From contig JASJZH010000002.1 of the NCBI GenBank assembly GCA_037178975.1, positions 7,739,501-7,803,500 on the forward strand: 64,000 nt of DNA. The letters are read 5' to 3'. The translations under genes and the position numbers were made by a program. The notes under the pieces were generated by a model. It ran no database searches and was not told the DNA's origin. It worked only from the letters and a program-made list of their open reading frames with translations. Each line of letters opens with the position of its first letter. Within the stretch, counting starts at the first letter, position 1. Origin of the DNA: Oscheius tipulae (taxonomy: Eukaryota; Nematoda; Chromadorea; Rhabditida; Rhabditidae). Of the stretch, positions 36,121-47,780 are shown piece by piece.

Positions 36121-36767
36121 TTAGGATCTGGTCAGCTTGTGAAGGTGTGGTCAAAGGACGAAGGGAATGGGGGTTGTCATGGTGACGAGGATGGACAGAG
36201 CCTGTAACTGAATAGAGACAGTGAATTGTTTGATAGAGTGAGACAGACAGAGACAGGGACAGTGGGAACTTGACAGAGTTCAACGAAGACTACTGAATCA
36301 AAAGGCTCTACAGGAATAATACTTTTCGAGGAACCCATTTTTCGGCTTTCTAATGTCTGCGACATTGTAGTCCACATCAAAAACTACAACTTTGCAGAAA
36401 ATCTTGCCTTCTACTCAAGAAATGGCTCATAAGACCAGGCTTCAAATTGTGCGTTGCAACGAAAATGTCTCACGTACTTTTGCGTACTTTCTGAACTCGT
36501 TACAGTACCCACTACCACAAGTCCCCGATGTGTCATCTTCCGCCTTTTTCTGAAACAACTTGAGTACGACACGTGCGGCGTGTCGCGAGCAAGGAGGATG
36601 ATCCGCTGTCGCCAGTGTTGTCACCTCGCACCCCCTTGTACACACAGCATTGTTCTTGGTCATCCGGCACCGCCCCCGACCATTCTTTCTTCTCGTTTTT
36701 GCCTTTTACAAGCAGAGAGGAACAACTTAGGGAGGAGGACACTTCCGCTACTGTGCCCCATAGTCAA
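36121..36767. other. Intergenic between divergent TMEM138 and pepsin-inhibitor-like genes
   Basis: Contains a palindromic-family copy at about 36366-36405 (TTGTAGTCC..ACTACAACTTTGC). No gene seen. Confidence 0.45.
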
Positions 36768-38937
36768 ATGTGGCTACTTCTCACCTCGGTCCTAGGTGTC
36801 TTGTCTGAAAAGCCTCACCAGCCGGGCTACGGTTATATTGGGCCGGCTTGTGCTGTGGTGGTAGGTTGTTTGTATTGGACAGTGACATTAATAGTGACAG
36901 ACAGTGACAGTACATTTCAGGACGGAACCCTCTTTCTCCATGGAGTAGCTCGTCGAGTTCTCAGCACAGAAGAAGCTGACAGCTTTCGTGCCTATCAGAA
37001 TCAATTGTCACATTTTACTTTGTGAGTTCCGAGCTATTCAAAATTTAATTTGGTCCAGTGGTAATATGGAACAGTTCGATGCGCCTCTAGTGCCTAGTTT
37101 CTGCAATGGAATGGATGATTCTGTGGAAGTTGTTTTGTCATCTTGTATCGTTAGGGTGAGTTGTCTCTCTGTCGCTCTGCCTCGGTCTCTCTGTCTCTCT
37201 TCTCTCTATCAATAACAGAGCTTTCCAGAACAATCACGTCTATGAGGACGACCGACTGGTGCGAGCTCTCTCCAACCGTGAGAAACAGCGCCTAGCGACT
37301 GCGATCTCAAGACGCAGTCGGTCACGGAGATCTACCGAACCTGGGTATGGGAGAGGGTCAAGAGCTTGCGAGAAGTATTCGATTTTAGAATGGTGAAACA
37401 GAGAGACCTATCCACATTGATCCACCGTTTCTTGAATGTGAATTCTTCAGTAACGTCCAGATTTCTCCCAGTAGTCAGTCAGTCCCCGCTCTTTTCGGCC
37501 TACAGTATGGACGGATTGGAGAGCGTTCTGGGAGGGGGTGAGTCGCTTCTTCTCCAACATAGGGTTCTAAGAACAGGTGCCAGAGAAAAAACAACGACAC
37601 CGGAACCCTCGACCACTACTTCACAGGCGACTAGGGCAACGTTCAAGCCCCATACAAAAACGGTCAGAGAGACATGTTTGCGAAGTTATCAGCGTTTTCA
37701 GACCCGGAAGAAGTATACAACAAAGTCGATGTACTCGATACCAATATCTACCAGTTCGACTGAGACGCCAAGCACTAGTGAGTTGACAAAGAGACAGAGA
37801 GACGCAGAGACAGGGGAACATAAAGACAGAGAGAGACACGGTAGCAAACACTTGTTCCCAGTGGAACCCAGTACGAATAAGTGAGCCTACTTCTCATTCT
37901 GTTCATCCACATGCCTCCCGACTGTTGCCCAAAGAGTCCAGAAATGAATGCACATTCATTTCACACCTCATCTCCTCTCGTCTTCTTCTACCGAGCCGAG
38001 ATCTCTTCTTTCTTTTCGCGCTTCTTCTTCTCCCAGCAGAGCAGAAACGGCGGACGGGCTTCTCCTTTCGGGACGAGCAGGTACTTGACGAGGGTGACCA
38101 TGAGCAGGTAGACGAGTCCCATGAACCAGACGAGCGTCATCGGCACCGCGAGGTAGTCGAACCAGCCGAGGTGCTGCTTGATCCAGGACATCGGGCAGTG
38201 GCTGGCAGAGTCGAGGTGGCACTGATTGTTGGACTTTTGGGAGTTTTTTTCTTTTCGCCTAAAACATGTTGAAAATTGTTCTATTTCAAAAGGCTCTGAA
38301 TTGCACGAAGTGCTCGACTTGCAAATTGGGCAGTGACAGTGACAGACAGACTGAAAAACAATTTCAGAGCCCGCCACATTCAAGCCAATCTACATCAACA
38401 AGAAGACTCCAACAACGCGAGCGACTCCTTCAACAGCAGCCACAGTCGATGTACCAGCTCATTTTCCAGGCAATGGCCTGGAGGAAACAGTGAGAGATCC
38501 GATTCTTCTGCAACTTATAGCCCAGGCTCTTGAGAAGAATCAGCTCCTGGACAATCTTCTTCTCTCTCGTTGGATGTTATGTAAAACATCTGATTTTGAA
38601 ATTTCAGCACCTCTTCCTGCCCAGACCAGTGTTCCTTTCCATTCACAGCCGGAAACCCGTTCTCCAATCAACTTGAGAATAGTCCCGCCACAGGATTCGT
38701 GGCAGCCTGCTGTTGTTCCAGGTCCTGTGGGGAATGTTCCGTTCAGTCAACATTTGTCCTTCACATCTTTGGGAGGAAGTGGTTAGTTTACAATGAAACA
38801 GAAAGTGACAGAGAGACAAGATGACAGTGAGACAGACGGATATACTTTCAGAATCGTTCCCTAATCGACGCCGCAAGCCAGTCAACAAGTTCCCGGGTCT
38901 CCCTGATGACATTTGCACGAAGAAGATACAGCTCTAG
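36768..38937 (+). CDS. Pepsin-inhibitor-3-like secreted protein; distal exons uncertain
   Basis: Exons 36768-36860, 36921-37021, 37059-37155 and 37229-37344 encode a signal peptide (MWLLLTSVLGVLS) and an aspin-like domain: CAVV, LFLHGVARRVLSTEEADSFRAY, PSFCNG, SSCIVRNNHVY, then RLVRALSNREKQRL. Related nematode proteins inhibit aspartic proteases such as pepsin and cathepsin E. Five more exons (37389-37537, 37577-37777, 38368-38568, 38608-38781, 38852-38937) keep phase and give a Thr/Pro/Gln-rich tail to 405 aa in total, with ATFKP appearing twice, but two other frames are open between 37280 and 37750, so the tail is a model only. Intron 37778-38367 contains a separate minus-strand ORF. Confidence 0.65.
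37988..38191 (-). CDS. Small single-pass membrane protein nested in an intron
   Basis: An open frame of 67 aa from ATG 38191: MSWIKQHLGWFDYLAVPMT, a long hydrophobic helix (TLVWFMGLVYLLMVTLVKYLLV), then a very basic tail (KKKREKKEEISAR). It has good third-position GC bias compared with its surroundings. A TGTTTTAG acceptor about 70 nt upstream, with an open in-frame leader, could be a trans-splice site. It lies entirely inside an intron of the pepsin-inhibitor-like gene on the opposite strand. Family not recognised; a small regulatory membrane peptide is possible. Confidence 0.6.
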   Translation of the reverse strand: MSWIKQHLGWFDYLAVPMTLVWFMGLVYLLMVTLVKYLLVPKGEARPPFLLCWEKKKREKKEEISAR

Positions 38938-39611
38938 TCTTTCCAAATCCCAGTTGTTTCCCCCCTCCCATTTCTCTCAGACGGATCCAGATTCCTATGG
39001 AATCAATAAATGTTTCGCTATCGTCACATATTTTTTCAGAACTCTGTCCATTCCTTCCTCCTTGCCCAGACTACACTCACGGATGTGTTACTGTGTTGCC
39101 CACTTTGCAGATTATTTATCAGAGACCAAATCGTTGAAGTTGTGTTAAAAGATGCAACAACAGGTGTATTGAGCTCTGAACTCGGACGCAAGTTTATATA
39201 GAAGCAGTTTTAAAAGAAGTTCTCTGTCGGATAAGTTAGTAGCACTCTCAATATCACTCTCACTCTTACCCGTTACTGTCACTGTCTCTGCCAATCCAAA
39301 CTCTTCCATTCTATTCAATGTCCTGGAATACCGCCTGATTTCTCCCTATTGTTCCCCTCAACTCTGGCCATGACACATTCTTCACTTTTCTATCCTGTCT
39401 CTCGCCTGATAGCGAGATTAGCACCACGCGGGAGCCTCCACCTCAGCACGTTTTCCCGCTCCGATAAGGCTGGTGGGAGGAATAATGAGAATGATAGAGC
39501 TGAGATTGTTTCAAAACCGAAACTCGGAGATTGTCGGTAAATCTCAAGAGCTGGGCGGAGCGCGAACAAATATCCCATGCCTCTCTCTCTGCCCCTCTTC
39601 CCTTCGACTGA
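38938..39611. other. Intergenic with CTGTC-type sequence
   Basis: No gene seen. A CACTCTCACTC / CTGTCACTGTCTC stretch lies around 39245-39290. The next gene's ATG at 39612 has no obvious acceptor right before it. Confidence 0.4.
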
Positions 39612-40304
39612 ATGAATGAAACTGCTGGATGGTTTGAGATTATTGACAAGAAACTGCTCGTCTGGGAAGGAGTCTGTGCTTTGTCCTCTTCCGACAGTGT
39701 CGTGTTACTCAAAGTAGTCCAGGATGAGAACATTGGCAGCATTCGACTGCCGTTCGGCAATCTTGAGGTAACTTAGACAAACATCAGGTTCTCTCTCTAG
39801 GTTTATCGCTTCTCGGTTCATTGTTTAGGCGGTGAGGATTTAGATAAGAGACAGTGTCGCTGAAGTAGAAGCTAAATCGGGAAGATAGAGAGAGAATTAA
39901 GAGACAGAGACAGAATAACAGAGAGACAAAGTGACAGAAAGGCAGAGGACAGAGAGACTGAGAGACAGAGTGACTTCTTATATTCAGGTAGCATCTGAAG
40001 GTTACTGGAACTGTGTCGAACTGACCGGCTCCCTTTCCAATGGCTCGACTCTCTACTACCATGCTGACACGTCCAAGAAGGCAAAGAAAATTCTCTCCGT
40101 ATGTTGGCCTCCTGACTTTCAAACTTTGTTCAGTTACTGAACAAGATATCCCCCATACTGTCTCTGTCTCTCCGTCTGGACGACGACCCACTGCGTTTGG
40201 AAGACCTGGAAACTAATAGGGCTCGTCTCCTCGACTGGATCTCTCTCCTGACTGGGTTCCATCCCAAGCCGACGGTGAAGATCGATCGCTCAATGGCTCT
40301 GTGA
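39612..40304 (+). CDS. Small cytosolic protein, unknown
   Basis: Three exons (39612-39767, 39988-40098, 40134-40304) give 145 aa without signal peptide or membrane segment. The first part alternates hydrophobic residues in a beta-like pattern (GWFEIIDKKLLVWEGVCALS, SVVLLKVV, SIRLPFGNLE, GYWNCVELTG), and the second is helical (KKAKKILSLLNKI, RARLLDWISLLTGF). This would fit a PH- or PTB-like fold, but I cannot assign it. AATAAA follows at about 40452. The middle intron is purine-rich GACAG repeat. Confidence 0.6.
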
Positions 40305-40511
40305 TCTGTTCTCGATTAGAGGTTCTCTCTGCGAGACTTTGTGTACTGGGGCCCGGATGACGAATTGGAGCCCTGATTGGCCCCCACAATCAATCCGAAA
40401 GAATAATTGAAGCCGGCGGGAAACGGCCGGGCTGTAATGTCAATGTTCCAAAATAAACTATCAGAACCGATTTATTATGCAGGTATTATGATCTAGACTA
40501 TACATGTTAGC

Positions 40512-42302
40512 TTACAAAACTTTCTGTTTCTTTCCCGTGGAGCCAGTCCATGCCATCAGCAGAGCACCAGCAATGGTACATTTACAAAATGTGCCCACGA
40601 TAGAATAGCCCATATAGCCGGCTACTTGAAGGGTCAAAAACATTGTCACTACATCGAAGACGGTTGCGAAACGGTGATGGTCGAAGTAGTAGCCGAACAT
40701 TTGAATACGCTCGAGGAAGAAGACGATAGAGAGGGTAAAAGTCGTCCAGGACATATTCACTCGAGCCTGAAAATGAATAGGTTGCGTTAAGGATTCGAAT
40801 ACTTGACTCGAAATCGAGTTGCGCTCGAGATCAATGGCGCAGTCGGTAAGCGGTTCGAAATCCGGGTTCGTCCGGGCATGATAAAAAATTTTTACTCACC
40901 GGACTGAACCAGAAAATGAAGTAGACTACGACCATGGCGTTGAGAGTCAAGTAAACCTTCAATGGCCTGCTGACCGGAGGATTGTAGACGACGTAGTCCT
41001 TCTCCTCTAGATCGGGAATGCCCTCACATGGATCAACATTGTGCTTCCAGAAGAAGAACCACTTAGTCTCCACACCGGGAAAATAGCCCGGGGGCATGAA
41101 GACAGTCTTGACTTTGTTCCAGAGTCCAGGGAAGAGATCGTTGCCATCCTTGTCCTTCAGTTGTCCCTTGTCCCAGCCGAACCATTTGAACTCGAACGAC
41201 TGGAGCCAGAGTTGATCGAAGCTGTTGATCGGGGTGACCAGACCATAGGCCAGCTCCTCGTCTTCTCTGGGAGCAGCGTAAGTACCGAACATACTGGAAT
41301 CAGACTAGTTAAAAAGGGTCACTGTATCTATCTCTCTGTCTCTCTTTATCTCAGTCTCCCTTTCTCTCTGTCTCTCTATCTCTCTCCCTCCCTATTCTCC
41401 TGTCTCTCTAACCCTCTGTCTCCCCGTCTCATTCTTTGTCTCCGTATCAATAGACTTACATGTCCCAAATGATGAAAGTTCCGCCATAGTTCTTATCAAT
41501 ACAGTACTTGTTCCTTCCATGGTGAACGGCATGTGTCTTCGGGGTGACCAGGACGTATTCCAGGGGTCCAAGACTTGGGAGGAAAGAGGCGTGGAGCCAG
41601 AACATTCTCATCCACATCATGTAACGGTGGACCAAGTAGACATTGGGTGGGATGAAGAAGACTTGCATCAGTTCGAAGAGGACGGAGGTGATGTCCTGTA
41701 AGTTTGATTGTCTCTCTATCTCTCTCTGTCTCTCTCTTACCTGAATAGCTCCATGTCTCATAGAAATCGACATGTTGAAGTACTCCGACGAGTGATGAAC
41801 CTGATGAAAGGCCCAGAAGATGCCGATCTCATGCTGAGCTCTGTGAGTGAGGTAGTAGATGAAGTCGGTGACGATGAGACACAGGACCCAGGTCCAGGGA
41901 CTGTCCCAAGCCAGATCGATCACTCGGAACTGGTTGTACAGATCCTCGTAGAAGACTGCGGCAAGAAAACGACCACCGAATCTGACAAAAAATGATATGT
42001 TTGGGGTTTGGAGGTGCCTCTTACTTGAAGAGGAGGTTTAAAATGGACGCGTTGAGATTGGTGATGCTGTCATTGAAAGAGACCTTCTTCTCGTCGGAGA
42101 AAATGAACTCGAGAACTGGGATGAGCAGGAACCAGATCATGCCCTAAAAGTAAACTGATCAGTCTCTGTCTGTCTCTGAACTGACCCTCTCAACATAGTT
42201 CGGAACCTCTTCCATGGTTCGGAAAGTAGTCTCATTGGGAGTGACCAAAAGGAGAGATGGTCTCAGATGGTTAGGGTCGAGGTGGGTGAGAATATAATCC
42301 AT
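40512..42302 (-). CDS. agmo-1: Alkylglycerol monooxygenase
   Basis: Exons 42186-42302, 42025-42143, 41741-41981, 41460-41695, 40900-41293 and 40512-40766 give 453 aa, matching AGMO length. The fatty-acid-hydroxylase iron ligands are present: THRAQHE, FHQVHHSSE and THAVHHGRN. Several membrane helices flank them (TWVLCLIVTDFIYYL, LKVYLTLNAMVVVYFIFWF, and two near the C-terminus). AGMO is the only enzyme known to cleave the O-alkyl bond of ether lipids and needs tetrahydrobiopterin; in C. elegans it affects cuticle integrity. Introns at 41294-41459 and 41696-41740 contain CTGTCTCT tracts. Confidence 0.93.
40833..40882 (+). repeat. tRNA-derived relic in AGMO intron
   Basis: AATGGCGCAGTCGGTAAGCG (A-box-like) is followed after a few bases by CGGGTTCGTCCGGGC (B-box-like). 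The anticodon region is missing, so this is a truncated tRNA-like element, not a functional gene. Confidence 0.45.
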
Positions 42303-43082
42303 TGCTTGTGAGAGAGAACGGTGCCATCAGAGCTGCAGAAGGCGTCTTATATACCGGACTGTTTCGATAAGAACTACGGCGTGGCCCCGACGTGCACCCC
42401 CCACAATGGGGACTCCAAGTTGAAAGATAAGATTCTTCGAAATTCAATGAAATGACTAAACAGTGTTCTGAAGATCAGCTGATCAAAGCTTGCAAAAGAA
42501 ATCAACACGTGGGCTACAGTATCCTGAATTAGAGTAGCCTTGACATAGTTTACAGCCAGTGTCTCTGTCTCTGTACTTGTCTCTGATTACTGTAAGCGAT
42601 CGTAAGTCTTTATCTTTACGAGCAGCAAGCTCGAAACAAGCTCCGAATCTTCCGATGGACCCATGACCTTTCCGCCCATTTCCACAAACTGTCCTAAAAA
42701 AGCAACAATAGGGTGACAAAATAGGAGACGAAACATTGCCTTGTGTCTCTCTAGTTCGGTCGGATCGAGTGGTCAAGTAGAATCCGGTGTTTAGAGTTTG
42801 GTTGATAGGAGCTCTTCACTGCTCTCTACCAGTAGAAGTCTTTGTTTCTCTAACTCTCTGTGTCCCTGCATCTCTGTCCCTCTGTCCCTATGTCTCACTG
42901 TCTCCCTGTCTCTGTCTCTCTGTCTCCCTGTATTTGCCAAAACGTCTCAAATGATTTTATTGTAAATACATATACAGAACAGTAAAGAAGACCACGTAAA
43001 ACTAGAGAAGCAACTGCATTTGGTGGAATACGGACGAGGTGCTGGCAGATGAGAATCAAAGGAGAGTAATTAGAGAAAGAGG
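42303..43082. other. Intergenic
   Basis: Between the start of the AGMO gene and the stop of the TDP-43 gene (both minus). A CTCTGTCTC tract runs from about 42840 to 42935. No coding structure is seen. Confidence 0.45.
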
Positions 43083-45759
43083 CTATTGTTGCCAGCCCTG
43101 ATGCTGTTGTTGATGCTGCTGGGGAGGCGGGTAGGGAATATGTCCTGGTGGGGCTCGAGGTGACATTCCGGCGTGGCCGGAATGGTTGAGAGTGTTGTAG
43201 AAGGCACTCCAGGCAGCTGAAAAGAGAAATTTTAGACAGACGACGAAATAGATGTTTCCAAGCCACTGACAAGAGTTAGACAGTCATGTCAGTTGCCGCC
43301 TTGCGTTTCGAGACACAGTCATTTCGGTTGTGGCCTTGTATTTTAGATAGTCACTCGAAAATTGGACAGTCATTTCAGTTGTGGCCTTGTATTTTAGAGT
43401 CACTCGACAGTTAAATAGTCACGTCGGTTGGAGGCTTTTTTTCTATTACCAAGACATAGTGACTCACCATTGATCAGTTCCGGATTCTTGTGATTCAGGT
43501 TCAAAGCATCGATCCCATTGGCGATCTGGTTCGGGACCATGTTGTAGTTCTGCTGGTCCGGAATCAGAGGCTGTGGCGGCTGAGAGGGGGGAGGGATCCC
43601 TCCAGCCGAGAAGGCCGGAGAGGCGGCACTTCTGCGGTTTGGGCGGGAGACTCTGAACCAGGTTTGTTATTATTTCAGTCTTGGAACGATACCTGTTGTT
43701 AGTTAGTGGTCCTCCTCTGGCTGGAGTGGACTGAGGTCCACCCCACCCGCCACCCTGAGGGCCGCCGTACCCTCTCGGAGAGTCATAGCCTCCCTGAGAA
43801 TAGCCTTTCTGCTCATGACGACCGTAGTCACCGAATCCTCCACGACCACCGCCATAGCCGTATTCGTAGCCTTGTTGGTTTTGGTAGACGCTGGAAAGAG
43901 AACAGAGTCAATCTCCATCTCTATCACTGTTACTCTCTTTAAACTCACGGTGTATTATTGTGGGAATGGGAATCTTTCGGTACTGCCAGACGGACGACAA
44001 CCGAGACATTGTCCACCACGTAGTTCAGCTGCTTGCAAATCTTTTCAGCCACGTCAGAGCTGGAGAACGTGACGAACCCAAAGCCGCGGAAGGGCTGAGG
44101 CAGAAAAACATCTGTCACCTATAATCTATATGTCAAAATGTCTGGTATTTTAACTCACAGTGCAACTCTCGTCGTGTTTTTTGCATTCCTTCTCAAAAAA
44201 TTCGCGAAGCATTGTGTCAGTGACTCTGTCGATGAGTCTACCGACGAAGACTTTGTTGATCGACTCACGAGACATGCGTTTTCCGATCGGGGTCTGACTG
44301 ACATAGTCCCAGTGAGACTGAAAATGTACTCATAGTTAGGGTCTATCTCTTTACCTCTCTCTGTCTCTGTCTCTGTCCTTACCCTCTGATCCGGCAGCTT
44401 AACTTCAATCTTCCTCCCATCCAAGTTATGCTCTTTCAGCTTTAGGATCTTTTCCTGATCCTCCAGGTTGGTCATCTGGACGAATCCGAAGCCTTTGGAA
44501 GTTCCCTCTTGATTCCTTTTGATCTAAACACCATTCATAGGTCCGATTCGGTACGGGAGAGAAACCGAAAACCAGACGATCAGAAGACACAAACCTCGGC
44601 AAAGACAACGGAGCCAAACGTCTCAAAGTATTCCTTGAACCCCTCATCTGTGGTCTTGTAGCTGATACCGAGTACGACCATGTCGACGGGACGTACGATT
44701 GGATTACTCTCGGGTGCTCTCTTGCGTCCCAGACGACCCTCATTCTCAGAGTCTTCCTCATCGTCGCTGTCATCCATCTTGCGTCTCTTCACACTCACAT
44801 CCGCACCTGGGAGGCATACTGTTTCTCTCAGAAGAAAAAGGACACAACTTTCAGACTGTTACTACTAGTACTCTCTCTTAATTACTGTCACCTTTTGAAG
44901 TCACTCTACTTTCAGATACTCTATAGCAACAATCATCTTTTCCAGTGACATTGCCTATTAAAATCCATTTCATCTGTACAAAACAAGATTTTTCAACTTT
45001 TTAATGTTCTGCAAGTTGTAGCCCTAATCACGATCTACAAAACAAACATGAACATGTCAAAGCCGAAAAAACGCTTTTTTCGACCAGAAAATAGGCTTAT
45101 ACTGTGACTCTTCACTGTTTCAGTACTGTAGACATTCAAAGGAACAAGGACTCATTCCGGCTACTTTCCACATGGATTTGACAGTCTCGTAAATCATTCC
45201 TCACAGAATTTTAACGCTTTTAAGAGGACGATTGCTGAAACTGAACATGAGTCAGCCAATCACTCTGTCTGTTGTCATCTCCACCACTTCTACTATTCTC
45301 TCATCGAATTTCCAATACAGAACTTTTGAAAGCTTCAAAACCCAAAACACTCACCTCGTCCTGATTTCTCGACCACTGGCAGAATGACTTGGAAGCTCTT
45401 GTCCTCCCAGCCATCGGTAGGCGGCAGGAGTTTGGTTCCACTCGAATCGACCCTACATTTTGAAATAAGACGAAATGGCGCAGAGAGGACTTACAAAACG
45501 GTCCTGGTTGCTCCAGTTTTCGGGTTCTTGTACTTGAGACCGGTAGCGCCGCTGACTGCAGCCTGCAGGGTGGCCATGTTGAGAGAATTGTCCGTGTTGG
45601 TTGGGACCTCGAGGATCTCACCTAAAAATGGTGGTTATTTTGAAAAAGAATATAAATACCGGCTGCGTCGGTGACCACGACGAATTCGGAGCGTTCAGTT
45701 TCTTTATTTACTGTCTCATGGACAGGGGATCCAACGGCGCCCTCTTCGGCGGTAGACAT
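43083..45759 (-). CDS. tdp-1: TDP-43 RNA-binding protein (TARDBP homologue)
   Basis: Ten exons (45660-45759, 45495-45621, 45355-45452, 44595-44806, 44383-44523, 44159-44317, 43949-44118, 43693-43890, 43468-43652, 43083-43216) give 507 aa. The N-terminal domain contains TGLKYKNPKTGATRTVL. An acidic, basic linker with a possible NLS (KRRKMDDSDDEEDSE) precedes RRM1 (MVVLGISYKTTDEGFKEYF, SKGFGFVQM) and RRM2 (KVFVGRLIDRVTD, FRGFGFVTF). The C-terminal tail is Gly-rich (GYGGGRGGFGDYG) and ends in a Pro/Gln/His-rich segment (PPPQQHQQQHQGWQQ). The protein regulates splicing and RNA stability in the nucleus and limits double-stranded RNA. It is longer than human TDP-43 (414 aa), mainly in the tail and linker. 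Confidence 0.96.
43250..43445. repeat. Four-unit tandem copy of the intronic repeat
   Basis: In the last TDP-43 intron, four imperfect units of about 48-50 nt follow one another. Each holds a variant of GACAGTCACGTCGGTTGTGG and, in the middle units, GGCCTTGTATTTTAG. This is the longest array of the family in the window. Confidence 0.75.
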
Positions 45760-46203
45760 CCTGGAAAAAGTAATGTGACAAGTGGTTTTTGGCGGAAGGA
45801 AGTAGTGTGAAAAACAAGAAAAAGCGAGCGGGCCGCCCTGTTTGCGGCGCTTCTGCCACATAGTGTAAAATCAATCCCATTGGTCAATTACTTTCCAACG
45901 AGGAAATTCGCTAGTTTACGCTGTAAACCGCGCAGTGGGGTAAATCTATTGGCTCTTAGGGGAGGTTAAGTAAATAGTGGATAGGGATAGAAAGAATTAA
46001 CAAGGATAAAGGTAGAGAAACATACGCAGAGAGACAGTAGACTGAGAGACAGTAACTATCTGCTTTGAAGAGACGAGGGGCTCTTCCAGAGTGTCGAGGT
46101 GATTCTACTGTCGCTCGAAAAGTTTCGTTTCTTGTTTGAAACTTCGTTTGGGTAGTTTGTACCCAAATAATTAGTGTTCGAAGCAATTACCACAGTTCTG
46201 AAA
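45760..46203. other. Intergenic, divergent promoter region
   Basis: Separates TDP-43 (-) from a small membrane-protein gene (+). A TTTTCCAG acceptor (minus strand) lies one base before the TDP-43 ATG. No gene seen. Confidence 0.45.
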
Positions 46204-46889
46204 ATGCTCCCACGAGACATCGATAGTCCCATCTACAGTCGCTTCATCTCTAAAAGTAGGTCCTACCCTTCGTCTATTTTCCACATGGGGATTCAGGTTG
46301 CCGAGCTCAAGCCAAAAACTAAATAACCCTTTTCAGCTCCAAAACACCATTTTCTTGAGAAGTGAGTGTTCTGCAAAGTGGTAGAGTATGGTACGCGCTA
46401 CAACTTTGCAAAACATGAGAACTTCGAAAAACCATGTTTTCGGTCCTAAAAAAACGGCCCGAATGTCTTACATCTGATCTATAAAATCAGCTCATTGGGC
46501 CTGTAACTACTTCAAAACGAAGGTTTCTTGCAAAATGGCGTTTTGCAAAGTTGTAGAGCTGGATAAGGGTGGAATTATGATCTTCAGAGAGTCGGACGAC
46601 GGCTGTGGTCTGGACGGAGCTGTTCTTCGTGGTCACGCTGGCTCTTCTCGGTCTTGTAGAGCTCTTTGCCTACAAGGAGACCATCTGCGGCTATCTTCTC
46701 CTTCTGGCCGCTCTCTTCATGTTTCATCTCTGGCTGATGCTCAACTACGCGACCGAGTACAACAGCATCGCCCTACTCAATCTTCACACCACCTTGGCCG
46801 CATTCTTCGCTGCATGTCTCTTCATTTACATGGTCTGCTCGATGTTGTACTTTGATACGAAGGGGATCACAAGGGTCTCGTTCAGGTAA
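46204..46889 (+). CDS. Multi-pass membrane protein, unknown
   Basis: Two exons (46204-46255, 46588-46889) give 117 aa if the frame stops at the TAA at 46887. Three hydrophobic segments are seen: ELFFVVTLALLGLVELFAY, GYLLLLAALFMFHLWLML and TLAAFFAACLFIYMVCSML. The short cytosolic N-terminus is MLPRDIDSPIYSRF. The bases CAG|GTAAGAG at the stop form a good donor, so a further exon near 47079 is possible; one frame there reads FLLNLLLRRFSYALG. The family is unknown. The intron holds two palindromic-family copies. It is the first of three same-strand genes and may head a small operon. Confidence 0.6.
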
Positions 46890-47357
46890 GAGACTCTTGC
46901 AACTTTCTCGAAATTTGGTCTATTTTCTCCTTATTTTTTACCTCTACGTGATTTTGAAGCATTTCAACGTACTCCGCACGCAATTAAACCCTAGTATGAC
47001 TCGAAGTATGCGATAGAAAGGGCGGAAACATCTTATTGAGGATCTAGGCTCCGTATTTCTACTTTCTTCTTGCAGTTGTTTCTGCTCAACCTCTTGCTTA
47101 GAAGGTTTTCCTACGCGCTGGGCACTACTATGTCACTCTATGAGACTGAAAATACAGCATTAAACAGACAAAAATGAGTGAGTGAAAACATAAAACACTT
47201 TAATGCCCGCGTCTTTTATTGCCCGGCAGCTTGAAAAAGTTTGCTTAATTTTTTCTCGCCGTTTCCAACAATTCTTGCTGGATTTTATCAATTTTTTCTT
47301 GACCAAAATGCTGAAAAGATCTCATTTTTTTAACCTAATACTCTCCCTAGAAACACG

Positions 47358-47549
47358 ATGAATCTCATTTGGGCCTCGCTTACTTGCCTCATCGTCATCC
47401 TGGCCGTCTTTGCCGTCGGCTCTCATTCGCGTGCCGAGGAGCTAATATCGGCCGAGTCTGCTCGTCAGGAATTCTTCAAAAAGATTCTTCTGCTAGAGGC
47501 GGACATCCTCGGCTGGGCTCCGCAGGTTCCGGTGGAGGGGAACAAGTAA
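47358..47549 (+). CDS. Small secreted or membrane-anchored peptide, unknown
   Basis: A single-exon 63-aa frame starts MNLIWASLTCLIVILAVFAV, a signal peptide or anchor, followed by SHSRAEELISAESARQEFFK and a short tail (LGWAPQVPVEGNK). No cysteine pattern or dibasic sites in the mature part. CTCCCTAG at 47344-47351 precedes the ATG by six bases, in line with trans-splicing. It lies between two other plus-strand genes. Confidence 0.6.
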   Translation: MNLIWASLTCLIVILAVFAVGSHSRAEELISAESARQEFFKKILLLEADILGWAPQVPVEGNK

Positions 47550-47780
47550 AATGCGACGGAGAGTCTTACAAATGAATCTATGGCTTTTTCTCTCTCATGT
47601 TTTATCCATTGTAAGCCAGGTTTGGCTGTTTGCCCAAGGTCTTCGCAGTCTAATCGGAGCTGTAGACCGGCAAGAGTTCAAATGACGGCCTCTAGCGCAG
47701 TCCTTTAACCAGTGACGTTGAAAATGCTCTATTGTTGCCCTTTCCCAATACTTCCATTACCTATTTTTTGAACTAAATCG

